From the NCBI GenBank assembly GCA_934141445.1, contig CAKPCF010000005.1:1-64000 (forward strand): a stretch of DNA of 64,000 nt, in the 5' to 3' direction. The notes below the pieces were generated by a model. The model saw nothing but the letters and a program-made list of their open reading frames with translations, searched no databases and was not told where the DNA came from. The DNA comes from an uncultured Clostridia bacterium (GTDB taxonomy: Bacteria > Bacillota > Clostridia > TANB77 > CAG-508). Positions 44,704-53,824 of the stretch are shown in pieces (position 1 is the first letter of the stretch; each line of letters opens with the position of its first letter). The translations under genes were made by a program, and so were the position numbers.

Positions 44704-45873
44704 ATGAGCATATTTAATACAGAAAAAGAAGAAGAAAAAGGCTTATATAGCGTAATAAAAAACGATAGACCATTTGATGAATTAGTATGGAAAGCACCTA
44801 TTGAAGATTTTAATACAAATACTCAAGTAATAGTAATGGAATCAGAAGAAGCTTTATTTGTAAAAGATGGAATAGTTGTTGAAACACTTGGTGGTGGTAG
44901 ACATACTCTTAATACAGCTAATTATCCATTTATAGAAAAATTGCAAAAAGTGGTTTCAGGAGGAACAAGTCCTTATAGTTGTCAAATATATTTTATAGAT
45001 AAAGCTCATAAATTGGAATTATTATGGGGAACTGATTCTCCAATACAGATGAGAGATGCTGAATATAATTTTGCAGTAGGAGTAAGAGCTAGAGGAAGTT
45101 ATTCAATACAAGTAAATGATGCTAAAAAGTTTTTTGTAAAATTAGTTGGAAATACATTTTCATTTACTAAAGAGGAACTAAATAATAGATTTAGGTCAGC
45201 ATTTCAAATGAAAATAAAAACAATTGTTGCAACTGCAATGAAAAATAGTCATTTAACAATTTTAGATATGAATACAGAACTTGAAACAATTAGCAAGATG
45301 GCTGAAACAGAACTTGCAGAAGTTTTAGATGAGTATGGTATAAGATTAGTTAATTTCTATGTTTCAGATATTTCAATACCTGAAAATGACCCAAACTATG
45401 CAATAATAAATTCAGCTTATGCAAATTCTCATGCAAAAAATATTGAAGCTAAAATAGAAGGCGATAATTGGGGCAAATTTACAGCAAAAGAACTTTTAAA
45501 AGATATTGCGAATAATCCAAATGCTGGTGGAGCAGCTGCAATGGGAGCTGGAATAGGTGTTGGAGCAGCATCTGCTGGAATATTTAATAATCTAGCAGGA
45601 CAATTATTTTCACCAATGTCTGGTAATCAAACACAGACAAATAATGTTAATCAACCACCAAGAGCTTCAAGATTTGCACCAAAAGCAGTAGTTCAACCAG
45701 AAAAAAATAAAACTATTAAATGTCCTGAATGTGGACATGAATTACAAGAAGGCAGTAAGTTTTGCATGAACTGCGGAGCGAAAATTGAAGAAATAAAATG
45801 CAAAAATTGTGGTGCTAAATTAGATGCAGGTGCGAAATTTTGTCCTGAATGTGGAACAAGGAGGGAAGAATAA
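44704..45873 (+). CDS. SPFH-domain protein with C-terminal double zinc ribbon (YdjI/virion-core type)
   Basis: 389 residues. An SPFH/band-7 domain spans ~15-260 (VWKAPIEDFNTNTQVIVMES, GGGRHTLNTANYPF, VGVRARGSYSIQV, LVNFYVSDISIPEND). A Gly/Ala-rich linker (~275-300) is followed by two zinc ribbons: CPECGHELQEGSKFCMNCG and CKNCGAKLDAGAKFCPECG (about 339-385). The architecture is that of B. subtilis YdjI, part of the PspA-YdjGHI membrane-stress group. Start at 44704 (8 nt after AAAGGA) rather than upstream ATGs. It overlaps the next start by 1 nt. Confidence 0.85.
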   Translation: MSIFNTEKEEEKGLYSVIKNDRPFDELVWKAPIEDFNTNTQVIVMESEEALFVKDGIVVETLGGGRHTLNTANYPFIEKLQKVVSGGTSPYSCQIYFIDKAHKLELLWGTDSPIQMRDAEYNFAVGVRARGSYSIQVNDAKKFFVKLVGNTFSFTKEELNNRFRSAFQMKIKTIVATAMKNSHLTILDMNTELETISKMAETELAEVLDEYGIRLVNFYVSDISIPENDPNYAIINSAYANSHAKNIEAKIEGDNWGKFTAKELLKDIANNPNAGGAAAMGAGIGVGAASAGIFNNLAGQLFSPMSGNQTQTNNVNQPPRASRFAPKAVVQPEKNKTIKCPECGHELQEGSKFCMNCGAKIEEIKCKNCGAKLDAGAKFCPECGTRREE

Positions 45874-46535
45874 TGAAAAATAATAAAATATTATTTGGAA
45901 TTATATGTGCAGTAGCTTTGATAATGGTTAATGTTGTTGTATTTACTACAGTAAAAGATTTCAATACAGCAAGATGTATTAACATTGGATTTTTAAATTT
46001 ATCAGTAATAATTGCTCTTTTCTTTACAATTATGTTTGGAAAAAAAGATTATAAATTTATGAATTATTCAAGATTGCCAATTGTTGCACTATATTTTTTA
46101 TTAACATTTTTAATAAGTACAATATTTATTATATGTAATTTAAAAAATATAACAGTTACAATAGTAACTCAAATTATATTATTAGGATTATTTATTATTG
46201 CAATGGCTTCAAATACAATGGCAAATAATTCTTCTGAAAATTCTTTGGAGAAAGATAAAACAAATTATAATAAAGTTAGTGATATGACTACTAGACTAAA
46301 TACACTTTTGAAAAATATAAGTGATAGAGAAGTCTATAAAAAAGTTGAAAAAGCTTATGATGATGTAAAAAGTACTAAAATAAATATAAGTGAAGATACT
46401 TCACAAATTGATAGTGAGATATTACAAGCTATTGCTATTTTAGAAAATAATATTCAAAATAATGCTTACAATGTAATAGATGAACAAATAAATAAAATAC
46501 ATAGTTTAATAATAACAAGAAATCAGATGAAGTAA
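45873..46535 (+). CDS. Four-helix membrane protein with cytoplasmic helical tail
   Basis: 220 residues. Four membrane segments (about 6-25, 36-53, 68-90, 97-117) are followed by ~100 polar residues predicted to be helical (MTTRLNTLLKNISDREVYKK and ILENNIQNNAYNVIDEQI). AGGAGGG precedes the ATG at 45873, whose A is the last base of the previous stop (TAATG). No family recognised; the coupling argues for a stoichiometric partner of the SPFH protein. Confidence 0.65.
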   Translation: MKNNKILFGIICAVALIMVNVVVFTTVKDFNTARCINIGFLNLSVIIALFFTIMFGKKDYKFMNYSRLPIVALYFLLTFLISTIFIICNLKNITVTIVTQIILLGLFIIAMASNTMANNSSENSLEKDKTNYNKVSDMTTRLNTLLKNISDREVYKKVEKAYDDVKSTKINISEDTSQIDSEILQAIAILENNIQNNAYNVIDEQINKIHSLIITRNQMK

Positions 46536-46573
46536 TATAAAAAGAACACAAGTGTAAAATGGGGGAAAATCAA

Positions 46574-47377
46574 GTGATAAAACTAAAAGATGCTAAATGT
46601 CCTAACTGCGGGGCTAATATGCAAGTAAATGACAAATTGGAGAGTACAATATGCCAGTATTGTGGAAGCCAGGTAGTAATAGAAGAGGCTATAGAAAAGT
46701 ATAAATTAGAAATTTCAGGAAAAGTTGAAGTTGATGGTATAAATTCTATTAGTAAATTATATAAAAATGCTGAAAGCTATATAAAATTAGAAGATTATAA
46801 AAGTGCATTAAACACATATTATCAAATTATTAGAGATAATCCAGAAGAGATTGAAGCGTATAAAGGTGTTTTATTAACTATTTCAAGAAACATGACTCTT
46901 ACTGGAAGCACAAGTTATCCTAGTTGCTGGTCACGTGAAATAGAAACATATCCTAATTATATAACAAAATTAGATAAAAAATCAGAATATAAAGATTTTG
47001 TAGAAAAGTTTAATAAATATATAGAAGAACAATCTAAAATACAAGATAATGAAATAGAAGTGAATAATATTAAACGTATGATAGAAGATTTGAAATTGTT
47101 TACAGATGGACTTAATTTTAAAACTGAGTATGAAAAGGCAATTTCAGCAAGTGACAAAATTATAAAAAGATATGATGAATTAGATGAAAATTATAAGTCA
47201 AGGCTAAGTGATAGCATACAAGAAATAAAAACTTTTCGTGGAAAAGTAATAAAAGAAAGAAAATTTTTTAATCATGGTATAGGACTAGTTGCTAAATGGT
47301 ATCTTATCCTTCAAGTAGGAGGCGGTTTAATAGTCATGATTTCAGAATTTATTTCAAGGTCTATTACGGGTAAATAA
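46574..47377 (+). CDS. Zinc-ribbon, TPR-like membrane-anchored protein (paralogue 1)
   Basis: 267 residues from a GTG start; GGGGG lies 8 nt upstream, and the paralogue also begins at this point. N-terminal TFIIB-type zinc ribbon (CPNCGAN, CQYCGSQ), then helical repeats resembling TPRs (~45-90), a helical middle and one C-terminal membrane helix (~230-255). Similar in layout to B. subtilis YdjG/YdjH-type proteins. Its first ~53 residues are almost identical to those of the next gene. Confidence 0.7.
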   Translation: MIKLKDAKCPNCGANMQVNDKLESTICQYCGSQVVIEEAIEKYKLEISGKVEVDGINSISKLYKNAESYIKLEDYKSALNTYYQIIRDNPEEIEAYKGVLLTISRNMTLTGSTSYPSCWSREIETYPNYITKLDKKSEYKDFVEKFNKYIEEQSKIQDNEIEVNNIKRMIEDLKLFTDGLNFKTEYEKAISASDKIIKRYDELDENYKSRLSDSIQEIKTFRGKVIKERKFFNHGIGLVAKWYLILQVGGGLIVMISEFISRSITGK

Positions 47378-47395
47378 AAATAGGAGGAAAATAAA

Positions 47396-48598
47396 ATGGT
47401 AAAATTAAAAGATGCAAAATGCCCTAATTGTGGAGCAAATATTCAAGTAAATGATAAATTGGAGAATACAATATGTCAATATTGTGGAAGTCAAGTAGTG
47501 ATAGAAGAGGCAATAGAAAAATATAAATTAGAGATTTCTGGAAAAGTTGAAGTTGATGGTATAAAAGGCAGAAATACTAAATTAGAACAAGCTAAAAAAC
47601 ATATGAAGATTGAAGAATATGATATAGCAAAAGGCATATTACAAGAGATAATTAGAGAGGATAGTTTAGATGTAGAAGCATATATTGAATTAGTAAAAGT
47701 AGATATTGAACTTCTAAAAAAATCTAATTTTAATGAAAATTCTTCAAATTTAACAAATTATGCTGGTTGGAACTTGTATGATGAAATTTTGAGTTGTTAT
47801 GATAGAATTAAGAAAATAAGTGAAAAAGATAATATTGATGAAGAATTTGGCAAATATAACAATGATTTACAACATTATTTTGAACTAAAAAAGAGAATTG
47901 AAGAGGAAGAAAAAGAATTAGCAGAATATACAGCAAAATTAAATAAATTTTATGAAGAAACTGGAAGAATTGCACCAGAATGTCAAGAATCATGGTTGAA
48001 AAATATTGTAGGAAAATATTTTGAAATTTCAAAATCTACAACAGAATATTGTCAACATCCGGTAAATGGTACATATTATAATGATACATATAGAATGACA
48101 AGGTTTAATAGAATTACAAGAGATGGAATTCTTGCAGGAAGATATTTGAAATCTACTAGAACATATACAAATAATCCATTACATGCTGAATTATATAGTA
48201 CATTTGCTACAACAATGACTATGGAACAAATAAGAAATAATATTAAGGAAATTGAAGGAGTAACACCTGAATATATAAGAATTTCAAGAGAAAAAACAAA
48301 TAAAGTTATAAATAAAAATAATAAAAAGCTTAATAGAGAAGGTACAATTTTAAATGCAAAAGGCAAGCTTATACAAATCAGAATGTATATAGACTATGCA
48401 ATAATTGCTATTTTAGTAATTCTTACTATTACAGCAATATTTACTGATGGTTTTGGTACAGCTTTGGCATTGGGAATATTCTTAGATAGTTGGCTTATAT
48501 ACTGGCTTGTAGAAAGAATACAAGACCATAAAATGGATTTGAGCATAAATGATAGTGATAAGAGAATTAACAAAGGCAGTAAAAGAGATAATGTATAA
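47396..48598 (+). CDS. Zinc-ribbon membrane protein (paralogue 2)
   Basis: 400 residues. The same N-terminal module as the preceding gene (MVKLKDAKCPNCGANIQVND, CQYCGSQVVIEEAIEKYKLE) is followed by helical repeats, a coiled region (~155-185), a Tyr/Asn-rich segment (~215-275) and two adjoining membrane helices near the C-terminus (~325-367), ending in a polar tail. GGAGG precedes the ATG. Last gene of the cassette. Function inferred only as membrane-associated zinc-ribbon adaptor. Confidence 0.7.
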   Translation: MVKLKDAKCPNCGANIQVNDKLENTICQYCGSQVVIEEAIEKYKLEISGKVEVDGIKGRNTKLEQAKKHMKIEEYDIAKGILQEIIREDSLDVEAYIELVKVDIELLKKSNFNENSSNLTNYAGWNLYDEILSCYDRIKKISEKDNIDEEFGKYNNDLQHYFELKKRIEEEEKELAEYTAKLNKFYEETGRIAPECQESWLKNIVGKYFEISKSTTEYCQHPVNGTYYNDTYRMTRFNRITRDGILAGRYLKSTRTYTNNPLHAELYSTFATTMTMEQIRNNIKEIEGVTPEYIRISREKTNKVINKNNKKLNREGTILNAKGKLIQIRMYIDYAIIAILVILTITAIFTDGFGTALALGIFLDSWLIYWLVERIQDHKMDLSINDSDKRINKGSKRDNV

Positions 48599-48610
48599 TT
48601 AGTAGATTGA

Positions 48611-48666
48611 TTTTGACAATCATACCGATATGACACATAATATGGGTATGGTTGTCAAAAATTTTT
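48611..48666 (+). terminator. Terminator of the HerA-SPFH cassette
   Basis: A 16-bp stem TTTTGACAATCATACC (48611-48626) / GGTATGGTTGTCAAAA (48645-48660), one G-U pair, then T5. Confidence 0.9.
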
Positions 48667-48763
48667 AACCAATTTTTATTGAATAGAGCAATATTTTGTG
48701 TGACTGATTTTTATAATAAAATGAAAATCTTATAATTGTTAGTGAAAAAATTCTTAAAACTAC

Positions 48764-48792
48764 TACACAAAATAAAAAATATATGTTAGAAT
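48764..48792 (+). promoter_or_regulatory. Promoter of yebC
   Basis: TACACA at 48764-48769, 17-bp spacer, TAGAAT at 48787-48792. It shares the ACTACACAAAA -35 region with the promoter at 41345. Confidence 0.6.
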
Positions 48793-48831
48793 ATAGATTG
48801 CAAAAATAAGAAATTAAAAGGAGGAAAAAAA

Positions 48832-49557
48832 ATGTCGGGACATAGCAAATGGCATAATATACAAGCCAAAAAAGGAAAAGCTGATGCAGCAAGAGGAAAA
48901 ATATTTACAAAATTAGGAAGAGAGTTACTAATAGCAGTAAAACAAGGTGGACCTGATCCTTCTGGAAATTCAAAATTAAAAGATGTTATAGCAAAATGTA
49001 AGGCAAATAATATGCCAAATGATACAATTAACAATGCAATCAAAAAAGCATCTGGAGAAGGAAGCAATGAAACTTATGAAGAAATTACTTATGAAGGATA
49101 TGGCACAAATGGTGTTGCTGTAATTGTAAATGCTTCTACAAATAATAAAAATAGAACAGCTGCAGATGTTAGACATGTATTTGATAAAGCAGGTGGAAAT
49201 TTAGGCACATCTGGTTGTGTATCATATATGTTTGATAAAAAAGGTGTTATTGTCATTGAAAAAGAAGATTGCCCACTTGGAGAAGATGATTTAATGCTTC
49301 TTGCAATTGATAGTGGTGCAGAAGACTTTGTATCTGAAGAAGAAGTTTACCAAATAACAACAGCTCCAGCAGATTTTACATCTGTAATGGAAAAATTAGG
49401 AGAAAACGGAATTAAATTTTTAGAAGCTGGAATTCAAATGGTACCAAGCACTTATGTATCATTAGATGAAAAATCAGCAGAAAAAATGCAAAGACTTATC
49501 GACAATCTTGAAGAATTAGATGATGTATTAGAAGTATTCCATAACTGGGAAGAATAA
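48832..49557 (+). CDS. yebC: YebC/TACO1-family protein
   Basis: A 241-residue full-length member: MSGHSKWHNIQAKKGKADAA at the N-terminus, GGPDPSGNSKL, YEEITYEGYGTNGVAVIV, ATNNKNRTA-type STNNKNRTAADVRH, and the C-terminal LIDNLEELDDVLEVFHNW. These proteins were named transcriptional regulators; recent work places some on the ribosome relieving stalls at proline stretches. AAAGGAGG precedes the ATG. Confidence 0.96.
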   Translation: MSGHSKWHNIQAKKGKADAARGKIFTKLGRELLIAVKQGGPDPSGNSKLKDVIAKCKANNMPNDTINNAIKKASGEGSNETYEEITYEGYGTNGVAVIVNASTNNKNRTAADVRHVFDKAGGNLGTSGCVSYMFDKKGVIVIEKEDCPLGEDDLMLLAIDSGAEDFVSEEEVYQITTAPADFTSVMEKLGENGIKFLEAGIQMVPSTYVSLDEKSAEKMQRLIDNLEELDDVLEVFHNWEE

Positions 49558-49615
49558 TACATATTAAATTTATATAGAAAATAATAGGCTATTTAAGTTT
49601 AGTCTATATATAAAA

Positions 49616-49649
49616 TGGGCTTTATATTAAAATTTAAAGCCCACTTTTT
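49616..49649 (+). terminator. Terminator after yebC
   Basis: TGGGCTTTA (49616-49624) / TAAAGCCCA (49635-49643), then CTTTTTC. Confidence 0.8.
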
Positions 49650-49706
49650 CTATAAAGATTAAATTTCTTATTAGAAATTTGGGTAATAAAAACATTGGAG
49701 CAAAAG

Positions 49707-51231
49707 ATGAAAAAATTAAAGAAATTTTTTGAAATAATGGTAGAAACCTTAGCTTTAGTATTATTTATTGTTTTAGCACTATTTATTGGTAGCAAACATG
49801 AACCTTGGGCTGATGAAGCACAAGCATGGCTACTTGCAAGAGATACTACAATTCCAGAACTGCTACAAAATTATATGGGATATGAAGGAAGCCCAGCACT
49901 TTGGCACTTGATTTTAAAGGCTTTTATTAGCTTAGGGTGGCGATATCAGTATTACTATATAATTCCAATTATTTTTTCGGTAATTGGAGTTGCAATTCTT
50001 GAATATAAAACTAATTTACCATTATATATAAAAATAATATTACCATTTACATACTATATATTTTATCAATATTCAATTGTTGCAAGGAGTTATTGTTTAA
50101 TTTTTCCAACTTTAATGTATATAGCAATTTTATACAAAAAGAAACTAGAAAAACCATTTTTATTTGGCTTACGGAGTAGCTGTATTACTTAGTATTTCAT
50201 CACATACTTGCATTTTAGCAGCTTGTATTTCATTTGTATATGGTTTGCAAGTTTTAGGACTTACTTATAATTATATAAAAAGCAAAAAATCAAAGCTATT
50301 AGTTAAAGAAAATATTAAAACAAGCAAAGTAGTGAAAAATTGGATAGTAATAGTTTTACTATTTTCACTTTTTCTTGTAACTGCATATTATGTTAGAACT
50401 CCATCTGACCATGTAGAATTTAAAAATAGTGAATATAGAAAATGGGAATGGGCATTAACAGTTATATCAGACTGTTTAGTTACTAATGGAAATAATCTTT
50501 TAACTTGCAGTATAGTTACTGCTTTTACTGTGATTGTAAGTTTTTTTGTATACTTTAGAGATAAAAGATATTTTGAATTTTTATTATATGTATTACCTGT
50601 ATATTTATTTTTGAGTTTCTTTTATTGTAATAAATGGCATATAGGAATAGTTTTTGAAATAATATTATTTGCACTAATAATTCATGGTAAATTGGATAAA
50701 AATAATAATGACAAAACAATAAAATTCTTGTTTTTAATTGTTTGCTTTATACAAATTTTTTATTCATATAAAACCTGTAGATATGATTATTATTATCAAT
50801 ATTCTGCAGCTAAAAACATAGTAGAATTTATAAATAACAATAATGGTTATAAGGATATGAAAATATATGGTATTGGTTATAGCGCTACTGCAATAGAACC
50901 ATATTTTCCAAAGAACATATTTTCAAATAAACTTAATAATAAAGGATTTTATTCATGGAGAGAAAATGAGCCAGATTACATGACTCTGGAAGAAATGAAA
51001 GATGATTTGCCAGATATTTTAATTGTTTCAACTTTATCTAGTCAAGCATATTTTACTTTAATGAATAGAGTGGAAGTTACAAAATTATATGAAAAATATT
51101 ATTTCGAAGGCGAAACTTATGTAAAGAATTCAGTATATGAAAATGAAGGTTTTTATGTATATGTTTCTAATAAAGTTTTAAGCTACAATAAAGATTATCA
51201 AAATACGGAAGTTGTAATATTACCAGAATAA
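49707..51231 (+). pseudogene. GT39-like membrane glycosyltransferase, single frameshift
   Basis: The first frame runs from ATG 49707 (GGAG 6 nt upstream) to a stop at 50190-50192. The second frame continues the same protein to 51231. Removing one T from the five-T run at 50157-50161 joins them seamlessly (KPFY then LAYGVAVLLSISSH), giving about 507 residues. Early HEPWADEAQAWLLARD is the acidic motif of GT-C/PMT-family glycosyltransferases using polyprenyl-phosphate sugars; about ten membrane helices and a C-terminal soluble part follow. The rest of the sequence is uninterrupted, so a sequencing error, a very recent lesion or slippage are all possible. Confidence 0.8.
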
Positions 51232-51234
51232 AAC

Positions 51235-51271
51235 AAAAATACTAGTTATGGAAAATGACTAGTATTTTTTT
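51235..51271 (+). terminator. Terminator after the GT39-like gene
   Basis: AATACTAGT / ACTAGTATT stem (51238-51246 and 51258-51266) with a T7 tail. It overlaps an upstream in-frame ATG of gpr (51255), ruling that start out. Confidence 0.85.
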
Positions 51272-51368
51272 GAATTTTAAAATGTTAGCAATTGACAATA
51301 AGTCTAGTATAAATTGGAAAAATACGAGCATAATGATAAATGAAAAATATTTTAAAGAGGTGGTCATT

Positions 51369-52304
51369 ATGTTTTTTCGTACTGATATGGCAATAGAAAG
51401 AAGAGATATTTTTAGGAAAGCAAATAAATTAGAAACAGAGATTCCTGGTATTGAGTGTAATGAAGAAAATCTGGAAAATATGAAAATTACAAGAGTGGAG
51501 ATAAAAACAAAAGAAGGTGAAGAAGCTTTAAATAAGAAAATTGGTAATTATGTTACAATTGATTTAAAGAAAATGAACTATATTCCAGATGAAGAAAAAG
51601 AGAAAATAGTTAATATATTAAGTAATGAAATAGGAAATATAATAGATAAGCATATTGGAAAAAGTGATGATATTCTAGTAGTTGGATTGGGAAATTTATA
51701 TTCAACACCAGATGCATTGGGCTCAAAAGTTGTAAAAAAAATAGAAATAACAAGACATATAAAAAAATATTTACCACAATATATTGATGAAAATGCGAGA
51801 GCAATTAGTGCTATTGCACCAGGTGTTTTAGGAACTACAGGAATTGAAACATTGGAATTTGTAAAAGGAATTGTTGAAAATATTAAACCAAAACTTGTTT
51901 TAGTAATTGATAGTTTATGTTCTAAAAGTGTTGACAGAATTAGTAAATCAATACAACTTTCAGATACAGGGATTGTTCCTGGTGGTGGTGTTGGAAATGC
52001 AAGGCTTGAACTTACTAAAGAAACTTTGAAAGTGCCGGTTGTAGCTTTAGGAATACCAACGGTTATAGATGCAGTTACATTGGTAGAAGATGGAATAGAT
52101 ATTTGGCTCAATAATCTGGAAAATACTAAAAATAATGATATTGTAGAAGAAATTGTTAATGTAAGAAATTTTGCAGAAAATAATGAATCAAATTCTATAA
52201 AAAATGCTTTAATACCAACTGATTTAAACTTTATTGTCACACCAAAAGAAATTGATGAACTAATAGAAAATATGACTGAAATTGTAGCTTGCCGGTATAA
52301 ATAA
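51369..52304 (+). CDS. gpr: Germination protease GPR
   Basis: A 311-residue aspartic-type peptidase (family A25) that degrades small acid-soluble spore proteins at germination. Motifs: RTDMAIERRD at the N-terminus, VVGLGNLYSTPDALGSKVV, ISAIAPGVLGTTGIET, VIDSLCSKSVDRI, TGIVPGGGVGN and VVALGIPTVIDA. The N-terminal propeptide before RTDMA is only three residues. AGAGGTGG sets the start at 51369. A clear marker that the organism sporulates. Confidence 0.96.
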   Translation: MFFRTDMAIERRDIFRKANKLETEIPGIECNEENLENMKITRVEIKTKEGEEALNKKIGNYVTIDLKKMNYIPDEEKEKIVNILSNEIGNIIDKHIGKSDDILVVGLGNLYSTPDALGSKVVKKIEITRHIKKYLPQYIDENARAISAIAPGVLGTTGIETLEFVKGIVENIKPKLVLVIDSLCSKSVDRISKSIQLSDTGIVPGGGVGNARLELTKETLKVPVVALGIPTVIDAVTLVEDGIDIWLNNLENTKNNDIVEEIVNVRNFAENNESNSIKNALIPTDLNFIVTPKEIDELIENMTEIVACRYK

Positions 52305-52398
52305 TGGAATATAAAAATAATTTTGAAATGTGAATAAATGGATTTAAAAATTTGCAAAAATATTTTTATTTTATATTGATTTTTATAGAAAATAATAA

Positions 52399-52437
52399 TA
52401 TAATTGCAATATACAAAATAGGAACTATTCCTATTTT
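52399..52437 (+). promoter_or_regulatory. Rubrerythrin -10 element and 23-bp palindrome
   Basis: TATAAT at 52399-52404 is followed by a perfect palindrome AAAATAGGA (52415-52423) / TCCTATTTT (52429-52437) with a 5-bp centre, falling at about the transcription start and 20 nt before the coding region. Its symmetry and position suit a repressor operator, plausibly an oxidative-stress regulator of the PerR class, though it does not fit the B. subtilis PerR box. Confidence 0.6.
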
Positions 52438-52456
52438 AAAACAAGGAGGAATTAAA

Positions 52457-52996
52457 ATGGAATTAAAAGGTTCAAAAACAGAGAAGAATTTAATGGATGC
52501 TTTTGCAGGAGAGTCACAAGCAAGAAATAAATATACTTATTATGCTAGTAAAGCAAAAAAAGAAGGATATGAGCAAATAGCTGCTATATTCCAAGAAACA
52601 GCTGATAATGAAAAAGAACATGCTAAATTATGGTTCAAATTATTACATGATGGTGATATTCCATCTACAGCAACAAATTTAAGTGATGCTGCTGCTGGAG
52701 AAAACTATGAATGGACAGATATGTATGAAAGAATGGCTAAAGAAGCTAGAGAAGAAGGATTTACAAGAATTGCATACTTATTTGAAGCAGTTGGAAAAAT
52801 TGAAAAAGAACATGAAGAAAGATATAAAAAATTATTAGCTAATGTAGAAGAAAAATTAGTATTTAGCAAAGATGGAGATGCAATTTGGAAATGTAGAAAT
52901 TGTGGACATATTGTAATTGGAAAAGAAGCACCAGCAGTTTGCCCAGTTTGTCAACATCCACAATCATTCTTTGAAATTAAAGCAGAAAATTACTAA
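52457..52996 (+). CDS. rbr: Rubrerythrin
   Basis: A 179-residue non-haem iron peroxidase of anaerobes. An N-terminal four-helix diiron domain has Glu ligands in AFAGESQARNKY, ETADNEKEHAKLW and GKIEKEHEERY. A C-terminal rubredoxin-like domain binds one iron through CRNCGH and CPVCQHP. Reduces hydrogen peroxide. AAGGAGG precedes the ATG at 52457; the in-frame ATG at 52352 lies upstream of the promoter. Confidence 0.97.
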   Translation: MELKGSKTEKNLMDAFAGESQARNKYTYYASKAKKEGYEQIAAIFQETADNEKEHAKLWFKLLHDGDIPSTATNLSDAAAGENYEWTDMYERMAKEAREEGFTRIAYLFEAVGKIEKEHEERYKKLLANVEEKLVFSKDGDAIWKCRNCGHIVIGKEAPAVCPVCQHPQSFFEIKAENY

Positions 52997-53017
52997 AATT
53001 AAATAGTACTGATATGA

Positions 53018-53070
53018 AATGAATCTAAATTATTAGACATGATTTGTTTAATAATTTAGATTCATTTTTT
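53018..53070 (+). terminator. Terminator after rubrerythrin
   Basis: An 18-bp perfect stem between 53018-53035 and 53049-53066, 13-nt loop, then T-run. Confidence 0.9.
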
Positions 53071-53198
53071 ATGCAAAAAAATAAAATATATAATCTTACA
53101 GCAAATTTAAAAATGTACTTGCTCCAAAATTTATTGAAATGAATATGATAATATTAAGTTTTTAGTAAATAATAAGTTTGTGAGAGGAGAAAGCAAGT

Positions 53199-53690
53199 AT
53201 GAAATCAATATGTATAAAAACAAATGATTTAAGCAAAATAGATTATTTACTAGAAGAATTAGATGAAATATCAATGGATAAAATGTATTTATCAAGCTAT
53301 AAATTTAAAATATTTCAAAATGTTATTATTCATTATAGTGGAGAATATAAAAAAGAGTTTTTAGAAATAGTAGCAAGTAAAATTGCAAATTTGATAGAAA
53401 AATTTTACCAAGATAAAATTATAAAAAATGATATAAAAGAAAATTATTTTTATTTGGAAGAAGAAGAACAAGAAGCAATTCTTCGTATAACTAAGAAAAT
53501 TATTGAATCTCCAGAATGTACATTAAATTGCAATAAAGATATATTAGCCACAATAATTTATAATTATTTTATAGATAATAAGACAATGATTTTAGAAGGT
53601 TTTGTTAAATTTAGGATAAATGAGTATAGAAAAATGTTATCATATATTATAGAATTATCAGTTTTTAATTACTTGAATTTGACGGTATAG
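53199..53690 (+). CDS. ytxC: Short YtxC-like sporulation protein
   Basis: 163 residues. The region NYFIDNKTMILEGFVKFRIN followed by EYRKMLSYIIELSV is the core of the YtxC family, preceded by the charged N-terminal part. B. subtilis YtxC is about 280 residues, so the C-terminal part is missing here. The frame ends at TAG 53688-53690, and I find no continuation in the other frames downstream. Either a naturally short variant or a truncated gene. GAGAGGAG precedes the ATG. Confidence 0.6.
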   Translation: MKSICIKTNDLSKIDYLLEELDEISMDKMYLSSYKFKIFQNVIIHYSGEYKKEFLEIVASKIANLIEKFYQDKIIKNDIKENYFYLEEEEQEAILRITKKIIESPECTLNCNKDILATIIYNYFIDNKTMILEGFVKFRINEYRKMLSYIIELSVFNYLNLTV

Positions 53691-53757
53691 ATTTGTTTTT
53701 ATGGTGCGACAGTGTCATAGATGAATCATATTAATTATTAAGCTTTTGGCTAAAGAA

Positions 53758-53787
53758 TTGACACTTTACAAATAATAGAGTTATAAT
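53758..53787 (+). promoter_or_regulatory. Promoter of the traX gene
   Basis: TTGACA at 53758-53763 and TATAAT at 53782-53787, 18-bp spacer, 37 nt before the start. Confidence 0.8.
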
Positions 53788-53824
53788 ATTAAACTAGTAA
53801 AGAATAAAAAACGAAAGAGGAAAA

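Noticed and set aside
51255..51368. Upstream in-frame start for gpr
   Set aside because: It sits within the preceding terminator hairpin; the 38 extra residues match nothing in GPR proteins.
51578..52357. 259-codon minus-strand frame opposite gpr
   Set aside because: gpr on the plus strand has unmistakable family motifs; the antisense frame is low-complexity Ser/Ile/Phe with no start signal.
9906..53720. Shared TGCGACAGT string at about 9911 and 53704
   Set aside because: The match is short, flanks do not align, and there is no structural context; treated as chance.
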